NCBI GenBank assembly: GCA_900549365.1 | Contig: UROD01000021.1 | Location: 1-11,765, forward strand | DNA: 11,765 nt | Direction of reading: 5' to 3' | Source: an uncultured Rickettsiales bacterium | GTDB lineage: Bacteria > Pseudomonadota > Alphaproteobacteria > Rs-D84 | Shown here: positions 5,887 to 11,765 of the stretch, one piece after another | Numbering within the stretch: position 1 is the stretch's first letter | Layout of the letters: the number at the start of each line of letters is the position of its first letter | Notes under the pieces: model-generated | The model's database searches: none | The model's input: only the letters and a program-made list of their open reading frames with translations | Told to the model about the DNA's origin: nothing | Position numbers and translations under genes: made by a program

Positions 5887-6597
5887 ATGCAAAAATATAT
5901 TGATGCGCATTGTCATTATGTTCCCCGCGGCGATATTACGCCAGTGGCTGGTTTTATGTATAATTCGGCACGTCCGTCGGATTGGCGGCACGCGATTGCT
6001 GCATTGGGCGTGCGTGGTGGCGCGGGTGCGATTGGCGTTCACCCGTGGTATGTTGATGAAATAATGCCCGATTGGGCGGCCCAGATGATATGCCTGTTGC
6101 GTGATAATCCAAATTTAATGATTGGCGAAATTGGTCTGGACAGGTCGCGTGGCAATTTAGACAGACAAATGCCCGTGTTCCTGCGTCAGTTGGAAATGGC
6201 GCGCGAACTGGGGCGTGTGGCACATATTCACTGCGTGCGCGCATGGGATGTAATGCTGAATGTTTTTGCAACGCATAAAATGCCACCAATATTGGTAATT
6301 CACGGTGGTGTCCCCAGTGCCGACGTTGTGCGTGCTGTGATGCAACACGCGAATGCGTACTTTTCATATGGTGCGGTGCGCAGTGATAAAATCGCAGCAA
6401 CAATTTTGGCAACACCAATCGACCGAATTTTGGTTGAATCAGATGCGGCGTCGCCAGCCGTTGCGCGTACACTTTTACCACGGACAGTTGGCGAAATTGC
6501 TGAATTATCTGGGCATTCTGCAACAGAAATGGCGGAAACAATTTATAATAACTCGTACGGAATAATTACAAATGGCGGACAGATTACACAGAATTAG
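5887..6597 (+). CDS. TatD-family metal-dependent hydrolase
   Basis: The 236-residue product is a TIM-barrel metallohydrolase of the TatD type, a family of Mg-dependent deoxyribonucleases and related phosphoesterases in the cytoplasm. Metal ligands are all visible: D6-A-H8-C-H10 at the N-terminus, E81 in GEIGLD, H115 in HIHC, H139 in VIHGG and D186 in VESDA. GVHPWY (after the first strand) and the final helical segment also fit. It is slightly shorter than TatD of E. coli (about 260 residues), closer to YjjV-like members, so no symbol is given. The open frame extends to 5836, but MQKYIDAHCHY from 5887 matches family N-termini and coincides with the predicted RNA start. No good RBS precedes it. 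Its last 26 bases overlap the tcdA gene in another frame, so the two are probably translationally coupled. Confidence 0.9.
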   Translation: MQKYIDAHCHYVPRGDITPVAGFMYNSARPSDWRHAIAALGVRGGAGAIGVHPWYVDEIMPDWAAQMICLLRDNPNLMIGEIGLDRSRGNLDRQMPVFLRQLEMARELGRVAHIHCVRAWDVMLNVFATHKMPPILVIHGGVPSADVVRAVMQHANAYFSYGAVRSDKIAATILATPIDRILVESDAASPAVARTLLPRTVGEIAELSGHSATEMAETIYNNSYGIITNGGQITQN

Positions 6598-7255
6598 ATT
6601 CTTGCTGGGGGATGCGGCGATTGAAAAATTGCGTGCGTCGCACGTGATGGTTGTTGGTTGTGGTGCGGTTGGTTCTTTTGCTATCGAGGCCTTGGCCCGC
6701 AGCGGAATTGGTCATATTACAGTGGTGGATTTTGATACGGTTGAAGAATCAAATATAAACCGCCAACTGTTTGCATTGACGTCAACCATCGGCATGCCAA
6801 AGGTTGATGTTGCTGCCGCGCGTATTCGTGATATCAATCCTGATATAATCGTCACGCCATGCAAAATGTTTTTTGATGCGCAAAATGCGCCCGAAGTGCA
6901 TCCTGATTTTGTAATTGATGCGATTGATTCTGTGGATTCCAAGATTGCGCTGTATAATTGGTGTAATGCGCGCAAAGTTCCATTTATTTCCAGTATGGGG
7001 GCAGCGCGCAAGACCGACCCGTCGCAAATCAGGGTGGGGCGGTTGTCCAAAACATCGGTGTGTCCATTGGCGGCAAAAATTCGCCGATTGGCACGCGATG
7101 CGCATATTCCTGATTTTCCTGTTGTGTATTCGACCGAGCCCGCCAACCCAAACGTTGCCGCTGGTCGTGTATTCGGTTCAATTATTACAATCACCGGTGC
7201 ATTTGGCCTGAATTGTGCAAATTATGCCATAAAAAGCATAGTGGAACGCGCGTAA
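6572..7255 (+). CDS. tcdA: tRNA threonylcarbamoyladenosine dehydratase (TcdA/CsdL), E1-like
   Basis: TcdA uses ATP to convert the t6A37 modification of ANN-decoding tRNAs to its cyclic form, ct6A. The 227-residue product has the ThiF/E1 fold: nucleotide-binding GCGAVG (29-34), acidic DFD at 53-55, then ESNINRQ with Arg64, and IDAID at 116-119. Family-specific parts follow: SSMGA, then DPSQIRVGRLSKTSVCPLA with Cys164, then VVYSTEP near residues 186-192. These last motifs separate TcdA from MoeB and ThiF, which carry CxxC zinc pairs not seen here. E. coli CsdL is about 268 residues; the shorter C-terminus here lacks the usual extra tail. The ATG at 6572 lies inside the end of the TatD gene (26-base overlap), which implies one operon and coupled translation. 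Its substrate class includes the tRNA-Lys encoded in this window. Confidence 0.85.
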   Translation: MADRLHRIRFLLGDAAIEKLRASHVMVVGCGAVGSFAIEALARSGIGHITVVDFDTVEESNINRQLFALTSTIGMPKVDVAAARIRDINPDIIVTPCKMFFDAQNAPEVHPDFVIDAIDSVDSKIALYNWCNARKVPFISSMGAARKTDPSQIRVGRLSKTSVCPLAAKIRRLARDAHIPDFPVVYSTEPANPNVAAGRVFGSIITITGAFGLNCANYAIKSIVERA

Positions 7256-7338
7256 AACGCGGCAATTTGTACAGGTGTGTATTCAAAAATACGCGGATTT
7301 TCGCGGCTAAGAACGTTTTCCTAAGTGTAACAAACGAT

Positions 7339-7367
7339 TTGCACATAACGGGCGAAACATTTATAAT
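7339..7367 (+). promoter_or_regulatory. Promoter of the DUF378 gene
   Basis: TTGCAC (7339-7344) and a perfect TATAAT (7362-7367) are separated by 17 bases. The RNA start is near 7374 and the leader about 43 bases long. This is the best-matched promoter in the window and suggests strong expression. Confidence 0.8.
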
Positions 7368-7416
7368 TACCGTGTCTTATCACAGACAAAAATAACCTGC
7401 ACAAAGGAGAAAAAAG

Positions 7417-7629
7417 ATGAGAGGACTGTTAAATTATGTCTTGAAACCGTTGACCTTTATCGGCGCTCTGAATTGGGGGCTGATTGGTATTTTCGGTTTT
7501 GATTTGGTTGCGTGGATTTTCGGACCAGCCACCATCGCCAGCAGTATTATATACAGCATCATAGGTGTTGCGGCGTTGATTTGGTTGATTTGGATTTTTA
7601 TTGACCAACCCGTACATAATGAACGCTGA
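7417..7629 (+). CDS. DUF378 small membrane protein (YuzA-like)
   Basis: The 70-residue product has two membrane helices, at about residues 11-35 and 42-62. GALNWGLIGIFGFDLVAWIFG followed by IIYSIIGVAAL is the hallmark of DUF378 proteins ('iiGalNWGLvGlf.fdlVa..fG...riiY.liGlagl'). Members are small inner-membrane proteins with no established function. The gene is a tidy single unit: consensus promoter, AAGGAG at 7404-7409 eight bases before the ATG (the best RBS in the window), and an intrinsic terminator 30 bases after the stop. That implies high expression of its own. Confidence 0.9.
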   Translation: MRGLLNYVLKPLTFIGALNWGLIGIFGFDLVAWIFGPATIASSIIYSIIGVAALIWLIWIFIDQPVHNER

Positions 7630-7657
7630 TTGCGGTTCACAGTTTTCATGTCATTTT

Positions 7658-7679
7658 CGCCCCCAAACGGGGCGTTTTT
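7658..7679 (+). terminator. Intrinsic terminator of the DUF378 gene
   Basis: A 6-bp stem CGCCCC/GGGGCG (7658-7663, 7669-7674) with loop CAAAC is followed by TTTTT. On the minus strand there is no matching T run, so it should not terminate the converging HNH gene. Confidence 0.85.
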
Positions 7680-7716
7680 ATTGAATGGAATATTATAAGT
7701 ATTGCTAGATAGATAA

Positions 7717-8052
7717 CTATTTTTCTTTCATATGCGTCAGTGCATTTGCGACAATCGTTTTTTCTGATTTTTTTAGTTTCCATGTATCCAATGCGCGTTG
7801 AAATAATTCTGGTTTTTGTTCTTCAAATTCGTCGGGCATCATATCACCTTTGATAGAATTGCAAATCTGGTGCGCCGGAAACAAGTTGTCGCGAAAATCA
7901 GTGCCACCGTGCATTCTGGGAATATAATGGTCAATTGACATTTTTTGATTTTTTAATATCGGTTGTCCGCAAATACTGCAATACACATCGTCGCACAGCA
8001 AAAATTCAAATTTCAACGTAATGGTTATTTTGTGCGTTTCTGTGCGTTCCAT
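7717..8052 (-). CDS. Small HNH endonuclease
   Basis: From the ATG at 8050-8052 the product has 111 residues and a classic HNH domain: C25-x2-C28, the D41-H42 pair in IDHYIPRMHGG, N56 in FRDNL, and H61-x2-C64-N65 in AHQICNSIKGD. The cysteines probably bind a structural zinc, and H42/N56/H61 form the metal-dependent nuclease site. The C-terminal 40 residues are helical and charged. The frame is open to 8127, but the predicted RNA start near 8073 lies downstream of the starts at 8127 and about 8076, leaving MERTETHK with TTGGGG as RBS. The gene is divergent from the OLD-family gene, with about 140 bases between them and a shared inverted repeat. ATPase-plus-HNH pairs occur in Septu and some retron effectors, but there the genes usually run in the same direction. 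A defence role is inference. Confidence 0.8.
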   Translation of the reverse strand: MERTETHKITITLKFEFLLCDDVYCSICGQPILKNQKMSIDHYIPRMHGGTDFRDNLFPAHQICNSIKGDMMPDEFEEQKPELFQRALDTWKLKKSEKTIVANALTHMKEK

Positions 8053-8079
8053 GCGTGACCCCAAGAAATATCTATGCAT

Positions 8080-8109
8080 ACAATAGCGTTTTTTTATGAC
8101 AAATGTCAA
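8080..8109 (-). promoter_or_regulatory. Promoter of the small HNH gene
   Basis: On the minus strand TTGACA (8104-8109) and TATTGT (8080-8085) are 18 bases apart. The RNA start is near 8073, which gives a leader of about 20 bases to the ATG at 8052 and argues against the upstream starts. Confidence 0.55.
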
Positions 8110-8122
8110 TGGGTTTTGTGGC

Positions 8123-8158
8123 AACACAGTGCATGTATTTGTATTGACAAACTGTGTT
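8123..8158. repeat. 8-bp inverted repeat between divergent HNH and OLD promoters
   Basis: AACACAGT (8123-8130) and ACTGTGTT (8151-8158) are perfect inverted copies with centres 28 bases apart. They bracket the -35 of the OLD gene; the right half lies in its -35/-10 spacer, and the left half lies just upstream of the HNH -35. This is the layout of a dimeric regulator's operator, but no regulator gene is in the window. Confidence 0.5.
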
Positions 8159-8171
8159 TTTGTGCTATTTT
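8144..8171 (+). promoter_or_regulatory. Promoter of the OLD-family nuclease gene
   Basis: TTGACA (8144-8149), a 16-base spacer ending in TGC, and TATTTT (8166-8171) form an extended -10 promoter. The RNA start is near 8178. GGGGG at 8185-8189 is the RBS for the ATG at 8195. Confidence 0.6.
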
Positions 8172-8194
8172 ATTATTTGGTAATGGGGGCATAA

Positions 8195-9748
8195 ATGCAA
8201 ATAGGTAAAGTCCATATTCACAACATCTATTCAATCCAAGACGCGGAATTTACTCTGTCTGATTTTAATATGTTGGTCGGTAAAAACGGCGCAGGGAAAA
8301 GCAATATCATAAACATCTTGCGTGGATTTTTACAGGGCGGGGCGCACTGCGGACTGCGTGCCCCTGGTATGGCGTTTGACGGTAATTTATCCACAGAACC
8401 ATTGTGGATAGAAGTGGAATTTAATCTGACACCCGCAGAATTTGCGGCATTGCCCGCCGAACAACAGGCAATTCCAAACAAACTGCGTATTCGTAAAAAC
8501 ATCAGAAACACCCAGGCCGCATGTGCCGAAATTTTGGGTGAAAACGGGGTTGCTGGTGTGCCGATGGATTGTGGAACATATGTTTATACTAAAACAGGAA
8601 TGAAACGCATCAATGATAAATTGCCATTTGATGTCGTATTTATCGAACCTACAAACTATGATGCGTCATTTGTTGCTGACACTCATGACGATTGTGAAAA
8701 AAACAAACAATTATTTCCTGCTGACAATGCATTGTCGCGTGTACGCGATGTTATTGGCGAAACAGAATTGCGTGACACCGGTGTTATGAACCAGTTAAAC
8801 GACCTGACCGGCAGTGGAATTGGGCAGTCGTGGGTTAAACAGAGCAGTGGTATGCGTCGCGCGCAACAGATACAATATGGTATCGGTACACATCGCGCAC
8901 CAAATCGTTTGACGGTGATGTTGTGCGATGAACCCGAAAACTCTCTGCACCCCAGTTATTTGTCGGCCGTGTCTGAATCACTGCGCAATTTTTCCCAGCA
9001 AGAAAATTGTCAGGTTTTGCTGTCAACGCACAGCCCACAACTGGTGGCAGAAAACGCGACCGATTTAACCAATATTATGCGCGTCGATAAATCTGGCGGC
9101 TCTACACGTGTGCATCAATATCATAATCTGGCCCAAGACCCAATTTATAATCTGACGTTTTTGAATAATCTGGACAGGGCGAAAATGTTCTTTGCCGATC
9201 GCGTTATTTTGACCGAGGGCGAAACCGAATCTGCATTTTTTAACTATATGATAAAAGACAAAATGTTTGCGGCGACGCCGGCAGCAGAAAACGTTGCTTT
9301 GGTAAATTGTCAGGGTAAATTTTATATTCAATATTATTCTAAAATCTTGACCCAATACGGGATTCCGCATACCACGCTGTGGGATTTAGATCGTGGCAAA
9401 TACCCGCAACACAACGAAGATATTTTGAAATGTTTTAACGATTATCTGTCTGTCGGATATTGTTTTTATGAAAATATAGAGGCGTTCAGCGGCACAACCA
9501 AAGTGCCAAATTTACCTGCACAAATCAACTTTATTCAGAAATATGACGATGGGACAATTGATGCACAGCGGCGTACGGAATTGGCAACGTTATTCAATAA
9601 CTTGGTGCGCGCGCCCGCCACGCCCGAACCTGTGGTCGCTGATCCAAATTTCAAAACGGTTCAGGCATTTCAACACGTCCCCACTATCACCGCCCAACCC
9701 GTGGCTTTGGGCCTTTACAAAGTAATGTATAAACAGAAAACAAAATAA
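8195..9748 (+). CDS. OLD-family ATP-dependent nuclease (ABC-type ATPase plus TOPRIM)
   Basis: The 517-residue product joins an ABC/SMC-like ATPase (about 1-310) to a TOPRIM nuclease domain (about 335-470), the layout of OLD-family enzymes, which cleave DNA and often act against phages. Visible motifs: Walker A GKNGAGKS (29-36), a signature-like SSGMRR (217-222), Walker B VMLCDE with D245 and E246, and H-loop H279 in STHSPQ. TOPRIM: E341, E343 and E345 in VILTEGETES, and D397-L-D399 in TLWDLDRGK. All look intact. The ATPase has no long coiled coil, unlike Rad50 or SMC. The C-terminus ends in a proline-rich linker and a short basic tail. No GajB-type helicase, AriB-type separate nuclease or reverse transcriptase is adjacent, so it is not complete Gabija, two-gene PARIS or a retron. 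The divergent HNH gene is the likeliest partner. A fused PARIS-like AriAB is an alternative. Confidence 0.85.
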   Translation: MQIGKVHIHNIYSIQDAEFTLSDFNMLVGKNGAGKSNIINILRGFLQGGAHCGLRAPGMAFDGNLSTEPLWIEVEFNLTPAEFAALPAEQQAIPNKLRIRKNIRNTQAACAEILGENGVAGVPMDCGTYVYTKTGMKRINDKLPFDVVFIEPTNYDASFVADTHDDCEKNKQLFPADNALSRVRDVIGETELRDTGVMNQLNDLTGSGIGQSWVKQSSGMRRAQQIQYGIGTHRAPNRLTVMLCDEPENSLHPSYLSAVSESLRNFSQQENCQVLLSTHSPQLVAENATDLTNIMRVDKSGGSTRVHQYHNLAQDPIYNLTFLNNLDRAKMFFADRVILTEGETESAFFNYMIKDKMFAATPAAENVALVNCQGKFYIQYYSKILTQYGIPHTTLWDLDRGKYPQHNEDILKCFNDYLSVGYCFYENIEAFSGTTKVPNLPAQINFIQKYDDGTIDAQRRTELATLFNNLVRAPATPEPVVADPNFKTVQAFQHVPTITAQPVALGLYKVMYKQKTK

Positions 9749-10026
9749 AAATCTAAAAACCGATAGGTTGCTTTCAAATATTGTAAAAATGTTTGGTGAA
9801 AATTCCACAAATGTGGGTACGGGTGGCAAGCTGTGGTTGAAACCCGAATATAACCATATATCACAATAAACTCCTTTGGTTTGTTGTTCTATATGCCGTA
9901 GATTTCGTTTGATTCAAGTAAATAATGTCTAAATAAAAATGCCGTTTTTTACGGATAAAGCTCTTGAAAATAAAGGTTTCTTTACCTAAATAATGAATAT
10001 AAAAAACAAAACAAAAGAGAATAAAT
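9749..10026. other. 278-base AT-rich gap with small hairpins, no gene
   Basis: No convincing reading frame is present on either strand. A short GC-richer island holds CCACA/TGTGG (9805-9809, 9812-9816) and CGGGT/ACCCG (9820-9824, 9842-9846). Further on are CATATA/TATATG (9855-9860, 9890-9895) and CCGT/ACGG around five T (9942-9954). None is followed by a proper T run, so I see no clear terminator for the OLD gene. The gap marks the change from host-like to very AT-rich sequence and may be the joint of two acquired pieces. Confidence 0.4.
9964..9992 (+). promoter_or_regulatory. Tentative promoter of the KAP gene
   Basis: TTGAAA (9964-9969) and TAAATA (9987-9992) are 17 bases apart; the -10 is poor and the whole area is AT-rich. 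AAGAGA at 10015-10020 is the RBS for the ATG at 10027. Confidence 0.25.
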
Positions 10027-11367
10027 ATGGCAGAATATAAAAAAATGACAGATTGTGACATAATAGACCCCAAAGCCCCATGGAAAAACGACAAACTAAA
10101 ACGACAAAAAGTTGCAGATGATTTCACGGCAATTTTAAATGGTATAAATAATCAACCGTTTGTAATTTCAATTGATTCCGCATATGGTACAGGAAAGACG
10201 TTTTTTATAAAACGTTGGGTTGAAGATTTGAAAAACGCTGGAATAACGACATGTTATTATAATGCTTGGAATACGGATTATCAAATAGATCCGCTCGTAC
10301 CATTTGTAAATTCAATAATAAAACAGTTCCCTAAAGATATAAGCGATAAGCTACAGGAAAACTTCGAAAATTTGATAGGTGTTTTGAAAACTGCGAGTAA
10401 TTTCGCAATAAAATGTTTTAATGGGCAAGATAAAACAATAGATGAAGCCGCAGCATTAGCACAGCAAGCTTTTGAATATTTTCAAGAAACAGGTAGAGAT
10501 TTTATTAAAAACAATGATCAGACTATTGGTATTATTGAGGCCTTTAAAGCAAAACTAGCTGACGAAGCACAAAAAAGGAAAATAGTAATTTGTGTGGATG
10601 AACTGGAACGTTGTAGACCAACTTATGCAGTGGGATTATTGGAAATAATAAAGCATTTGTTCAGCGTGCCTAATGTGATTTTTGTTTTATCAACGGATAG
10701 ACAGCAGTTAAAACATACAATTGCAAAATTATATGGTGCGAATATGGATGGCGAAGGTTATTTACGCAGATTTGTTGATTTGGAATTGCATCTGCCGTTA
10801 CCAGATAGAAGTGTATTTTGTTCATATTTGCAATCTGCATATGCAATACAGAATGAAAAACTAGGCGCAGAACATGTTGAAGGTTGGAATTATTTTAAGA
10901 ATAATTTTACTTTATGGGCTGATATATATAAATTATCATTGCGCGAGATGGAACAAATTTGGATTGAAGTATCATATCTAGCAAATGTTATTCCTGAAAA
11001 TAATTTAAAGTTAATGCCCGTATTAGCATGGCTTTTAATTGTAAAATCAAAAGATACGGATCTGTTTTATAAATTTAGAAATTGTGATCTCCAATCTATA
11101 AAAAAATATTTGCAGACAAAAGTACCAACTGATATCCAAAGCAACAATATGTGCTACGAAGATTTTATCATTTATTTAGAAATATGTACAACGCTTCCAG
11201 AAAATTTAAATAAGCTAAGTAGTGCCCCTGATAGTGAAAACAATGTGTTGGCAAATCGTTGGACAGGCATAAAATTTACATATCACTTATTTGATGATAA
11301 ACCATTGTGTGAATACATGTGCAACATATTATCTTATGTATCGCCAATTCCAATTGCTAAACCTTAG
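10027..11367 (+). CDS. KAP-family P-loop NTPase
   Basis: The 446-residue product is a KAP-type ATPase. It has the N-terminal DPKAPW..DKLKRQKVADDF segment, Walker A SAYGTGKT (51-58, Lys57), then YYNAWNTDYQIDPL, then Walker B IVICVDELERC (D191, E192) followed by RPTYAVGLLEIIKHLF and VIFVLSTDR. The last parts match the KAP pattern 'vDdLDRC.p..vv.vLe.Ik.fl..pnvvFvla.D'. Many KAP proteins carry membrane helices between the Walker motifs; this one has a soluble insert (about 85-175) and no clear membrane segment. KAP proteins such as PifA and QatA take part in phage exclusion, usually with partners. The gene is visibly richer in A+T than its neighbours, with many ATA, TTA and AGA codons, a sign of recent transfer. 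The stop lies inside a 10-bp hairpin. ATPase call secure, defence role inferred. Confidence 0.85.
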   Translation: MAEYKKMTDCDIIDPKAPWKNDKLKRQKVADDFTAILNGINNQPFVISIDSAYGTGKTFFIKRWVEDLKNAGITTCYYNAWNTDYQIDPLVPFVNSIIKQFPKDISDKLQENFENLIGVLKTASNFAIKCFNGQDKTIDEAAALAQQAFEYFQETGRDFIKNNDQTIGIIEAFKAKLADEAQKRKIVICVDELERCRPTYAVGLLEIIKHLFSVPNVIFVLSTDRQQLKHTIAKLYGANMDGEGYLRRFVDLELHLPLPDRSVFCSYLQSAYAIQNEKLGAEHVEGWNYFKNNFTLWADIYKLSLREMEQIWIEVSYLANVIPENNLKLMPVLAWLLIVKSKDTDLFYKFRNCDLQSIKKYLQTKVPTDIQSNNMCYEDFIIYLEICTTLPENLNKLSSAPDSENNVLANRWTGIKFTYHLFDDKPLCEYMCNILSYVSPIPIAKP

Positions 11368-11374
11368 CGAATTG
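11351..11374. repeat. Hairpin across the KAP stop codon
   Basis: CAATTGCTAA (11351-11360) pairs with TTAGC plus AATTG (11364-11368, 11370-11374), giving 10 bp with one bulged G and loop ACC. The TAG stop at 11365-11367 is in the stem. No T run follows, so it is not a standard terminator, but it may protect or pause the mRNA 3' end. Confidence 0.5.
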
Positions 11375-11405
11375 CGGCTCTATAAATACCGCTCACAATT
11401 ACTGG

Positions 11406-11657
11406 TTAATCGTCCATAAAGACAATACCGAACCATTTGCGTAAAAGGTTAAGGTGGGCTTTGTGGTTGGCAACAGTCTGCACAAACTTGTACTGAATGC
11501 GGCGAAGTAGCCATGTTTGACGGCAAGTTAAATTGCCAGCTGGGTTGCGACGTATTGCGGTCTCAAGCTCACGCAAAGACCTGCAAGTGACAAAGTATAA
11601 CATCACAAAGTCTGTGTGATGGTTGGGCAAAATCTCGTCAAAATGCGTATATTTCAT
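11406..11657 (-). CDS. Small basic protein of unknown function
   Basis: I do not recognise a family. From the ATG at 11655-11657 the product has 83 residues, is basic and looks mostly helical. Segments include HFDEILPNHHTDFVMLYFV, then SLRELETAIRR, an arginine-rich TWLLRRIQYKFVQ, and NLLRKWFGIVFMDD at the end. There is no signal peptide or clear membrane helix. AAAGGGA sits six bases before the ATG, which makes a real gene likely; a TTG two codons earlier is a weaker start. The RBS is inside an inverted repeat, so translation or transcription may be controlled there. It converges on the KAP gene with 38 bases between stops. Base use is like the host genes, not like KAP. It could be a small accessory or phage-derived protein; I would not assign a function. 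Confidence 0.55.
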   Translation of the reverse strand: MKYTHFDEILPNHHTDFVMLYFVTCRSLRELETAIRRNPAGNLTCRQTWLLRRIQYKFVQTVANHKAHLNLLRKWFGIVFMDD

Positions 11658-11658
11658 A

Positions 11659-11679
11659 GACAATCCCTTTAAGGTTGTC
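11659..11679 (-). promoter_or_regulatory. Inverted repeat enclosing the RBS of the small minus-strand gene
   Basis: GACAA (11659-11663) and TTGTC (11675-11679) flank an 11-base loop that carries the AGGGA Shine-Dalgarno sequence on the minus strand. In RNA this forms a 5- to 7-bp hairpin presenting the RBS in its loop; in DNA it could be a small operator. Confidence 0.35.
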
Positions 11680-11728
11680 GTATTTGGCCGTATTTATTGC
11701 CGAAAGTCCAGTTGTTTGTTCAAACATG

Positions 11729-11756
11729 TTGTTTTTGTTTCGTTTTTTGCTATTTT
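11729..11756 (+). promoter_or_regulatory. Possible promoter pointing out of the window
   Basis: TTGTTT (11729-11734), a 16-base spacer ending in TGC, and TATTTT (11751-11756) repeat the arrangement of the OLD-gene promoter. It would serve a gene beyond the right edge, roughly divergent from the small minus-strand gene. Confidence 0.25.
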
Positions 11757-11765
11757 TGTTACAAA

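Noticed and set aside
7292..7325. CGCGG and CTAAG direct repeats before the DUF378 promoter
   Set aside because: They are short, irregularly spaced and explainable by chance in this sequence.
7213..7395. Open frame of 60 codons after tcdA
   Set aside because: It lacks an RBS, overlaps the tcdA end and the DUF378 promoter, and shows no family resemblance.
8195..9748. Gabija GajA, or the ATPase of a retron
   Set aside because: No UvrD-like helicase follows, and no reverse transcriptase is in the window. The ATPase-TOPRIM architecture alone does not define either system.
9942..9954. CCGT-TTTTT-ACGG as terminator of the OLD gene
   Set aside because: The stem has only 4 bp, no T run follows, and it is nearly 200 bases after the stop.
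5887..11367. QatABCD-like system, because a TatD protein and a KAP ATPase are in the same window
   Set aside because: The TatD gene is over 3 kb away, overlaps tcdA, and no QueC-like or QatB gene is present.

Overview
The window looks like a chromosomal segment of a moderately AT-rich Gram-negative bacterium. Pointers are a type II signal peptide (outer-membrane-type lipoprotein), TcdA and TatD homologues, an MsbA-like ABC exporter, and a tRNA with its CCA encoded. A small-genome, host-associated alphaproteobacterium would fit the codon style (many TTG, GCG and CGC codons, leader-poor mRNAs), but nothing here proves the lineage.

Left part (1-2056): the 3' end of a major facilitator transporter with a cysteine-rich tail, then a small two-TM membrane protein of unknown role. 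A tRNA-Lys(UUU) unit follows, with promoter, a hairpin-forming 5' leader, the tRNA and an intrinsic terminator. After it comes a GC-rich, strongly hairpin-forming stretch with no convincing gene. Middle part (2057-3868): a minus-strand HNH_5-type nuclease gene from a strong promoter that appears to make a leaderless mRNA; a gutted YoaP-like acetyltransferase gene reduced to its first and last codons; and a small lipoprotein whose promoter seems to lie in that remnant.

Core part (4037-7629): housekeeping-type genes on the plus strand, namely an ABC exporter, a TatD-family metal-dependent hydrolase overlapping tcdA (tRNA t6A to ct6A dehydratase), and a 70-residue DUF378 membrane protein with textbook promoter, RBS and terminator.

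Right part (7717-11765): a probable defence or mobile-gene cluster. A small HNH nuclease (minus) is divergent from an OLD-family ATPase-TOPRIM nuclease (plus). The two promoters share a region with a perfect 8-bp inverted repeat. A 278-base AT-rich gap follows, then a soluble KAP-family P-loop ATPase whose codon and base use are clearly more AT-rich than the rest, then a small unrecognised minus-strand gene with an inverted repeat around its RBS. The best candidate for something undescribed is the divergent HNH/OLD pair with KAP next to it: it resembles parts of Septu, Gabija and PARIS without matching any. That is inference from domains and layout, not a demonstrated system.
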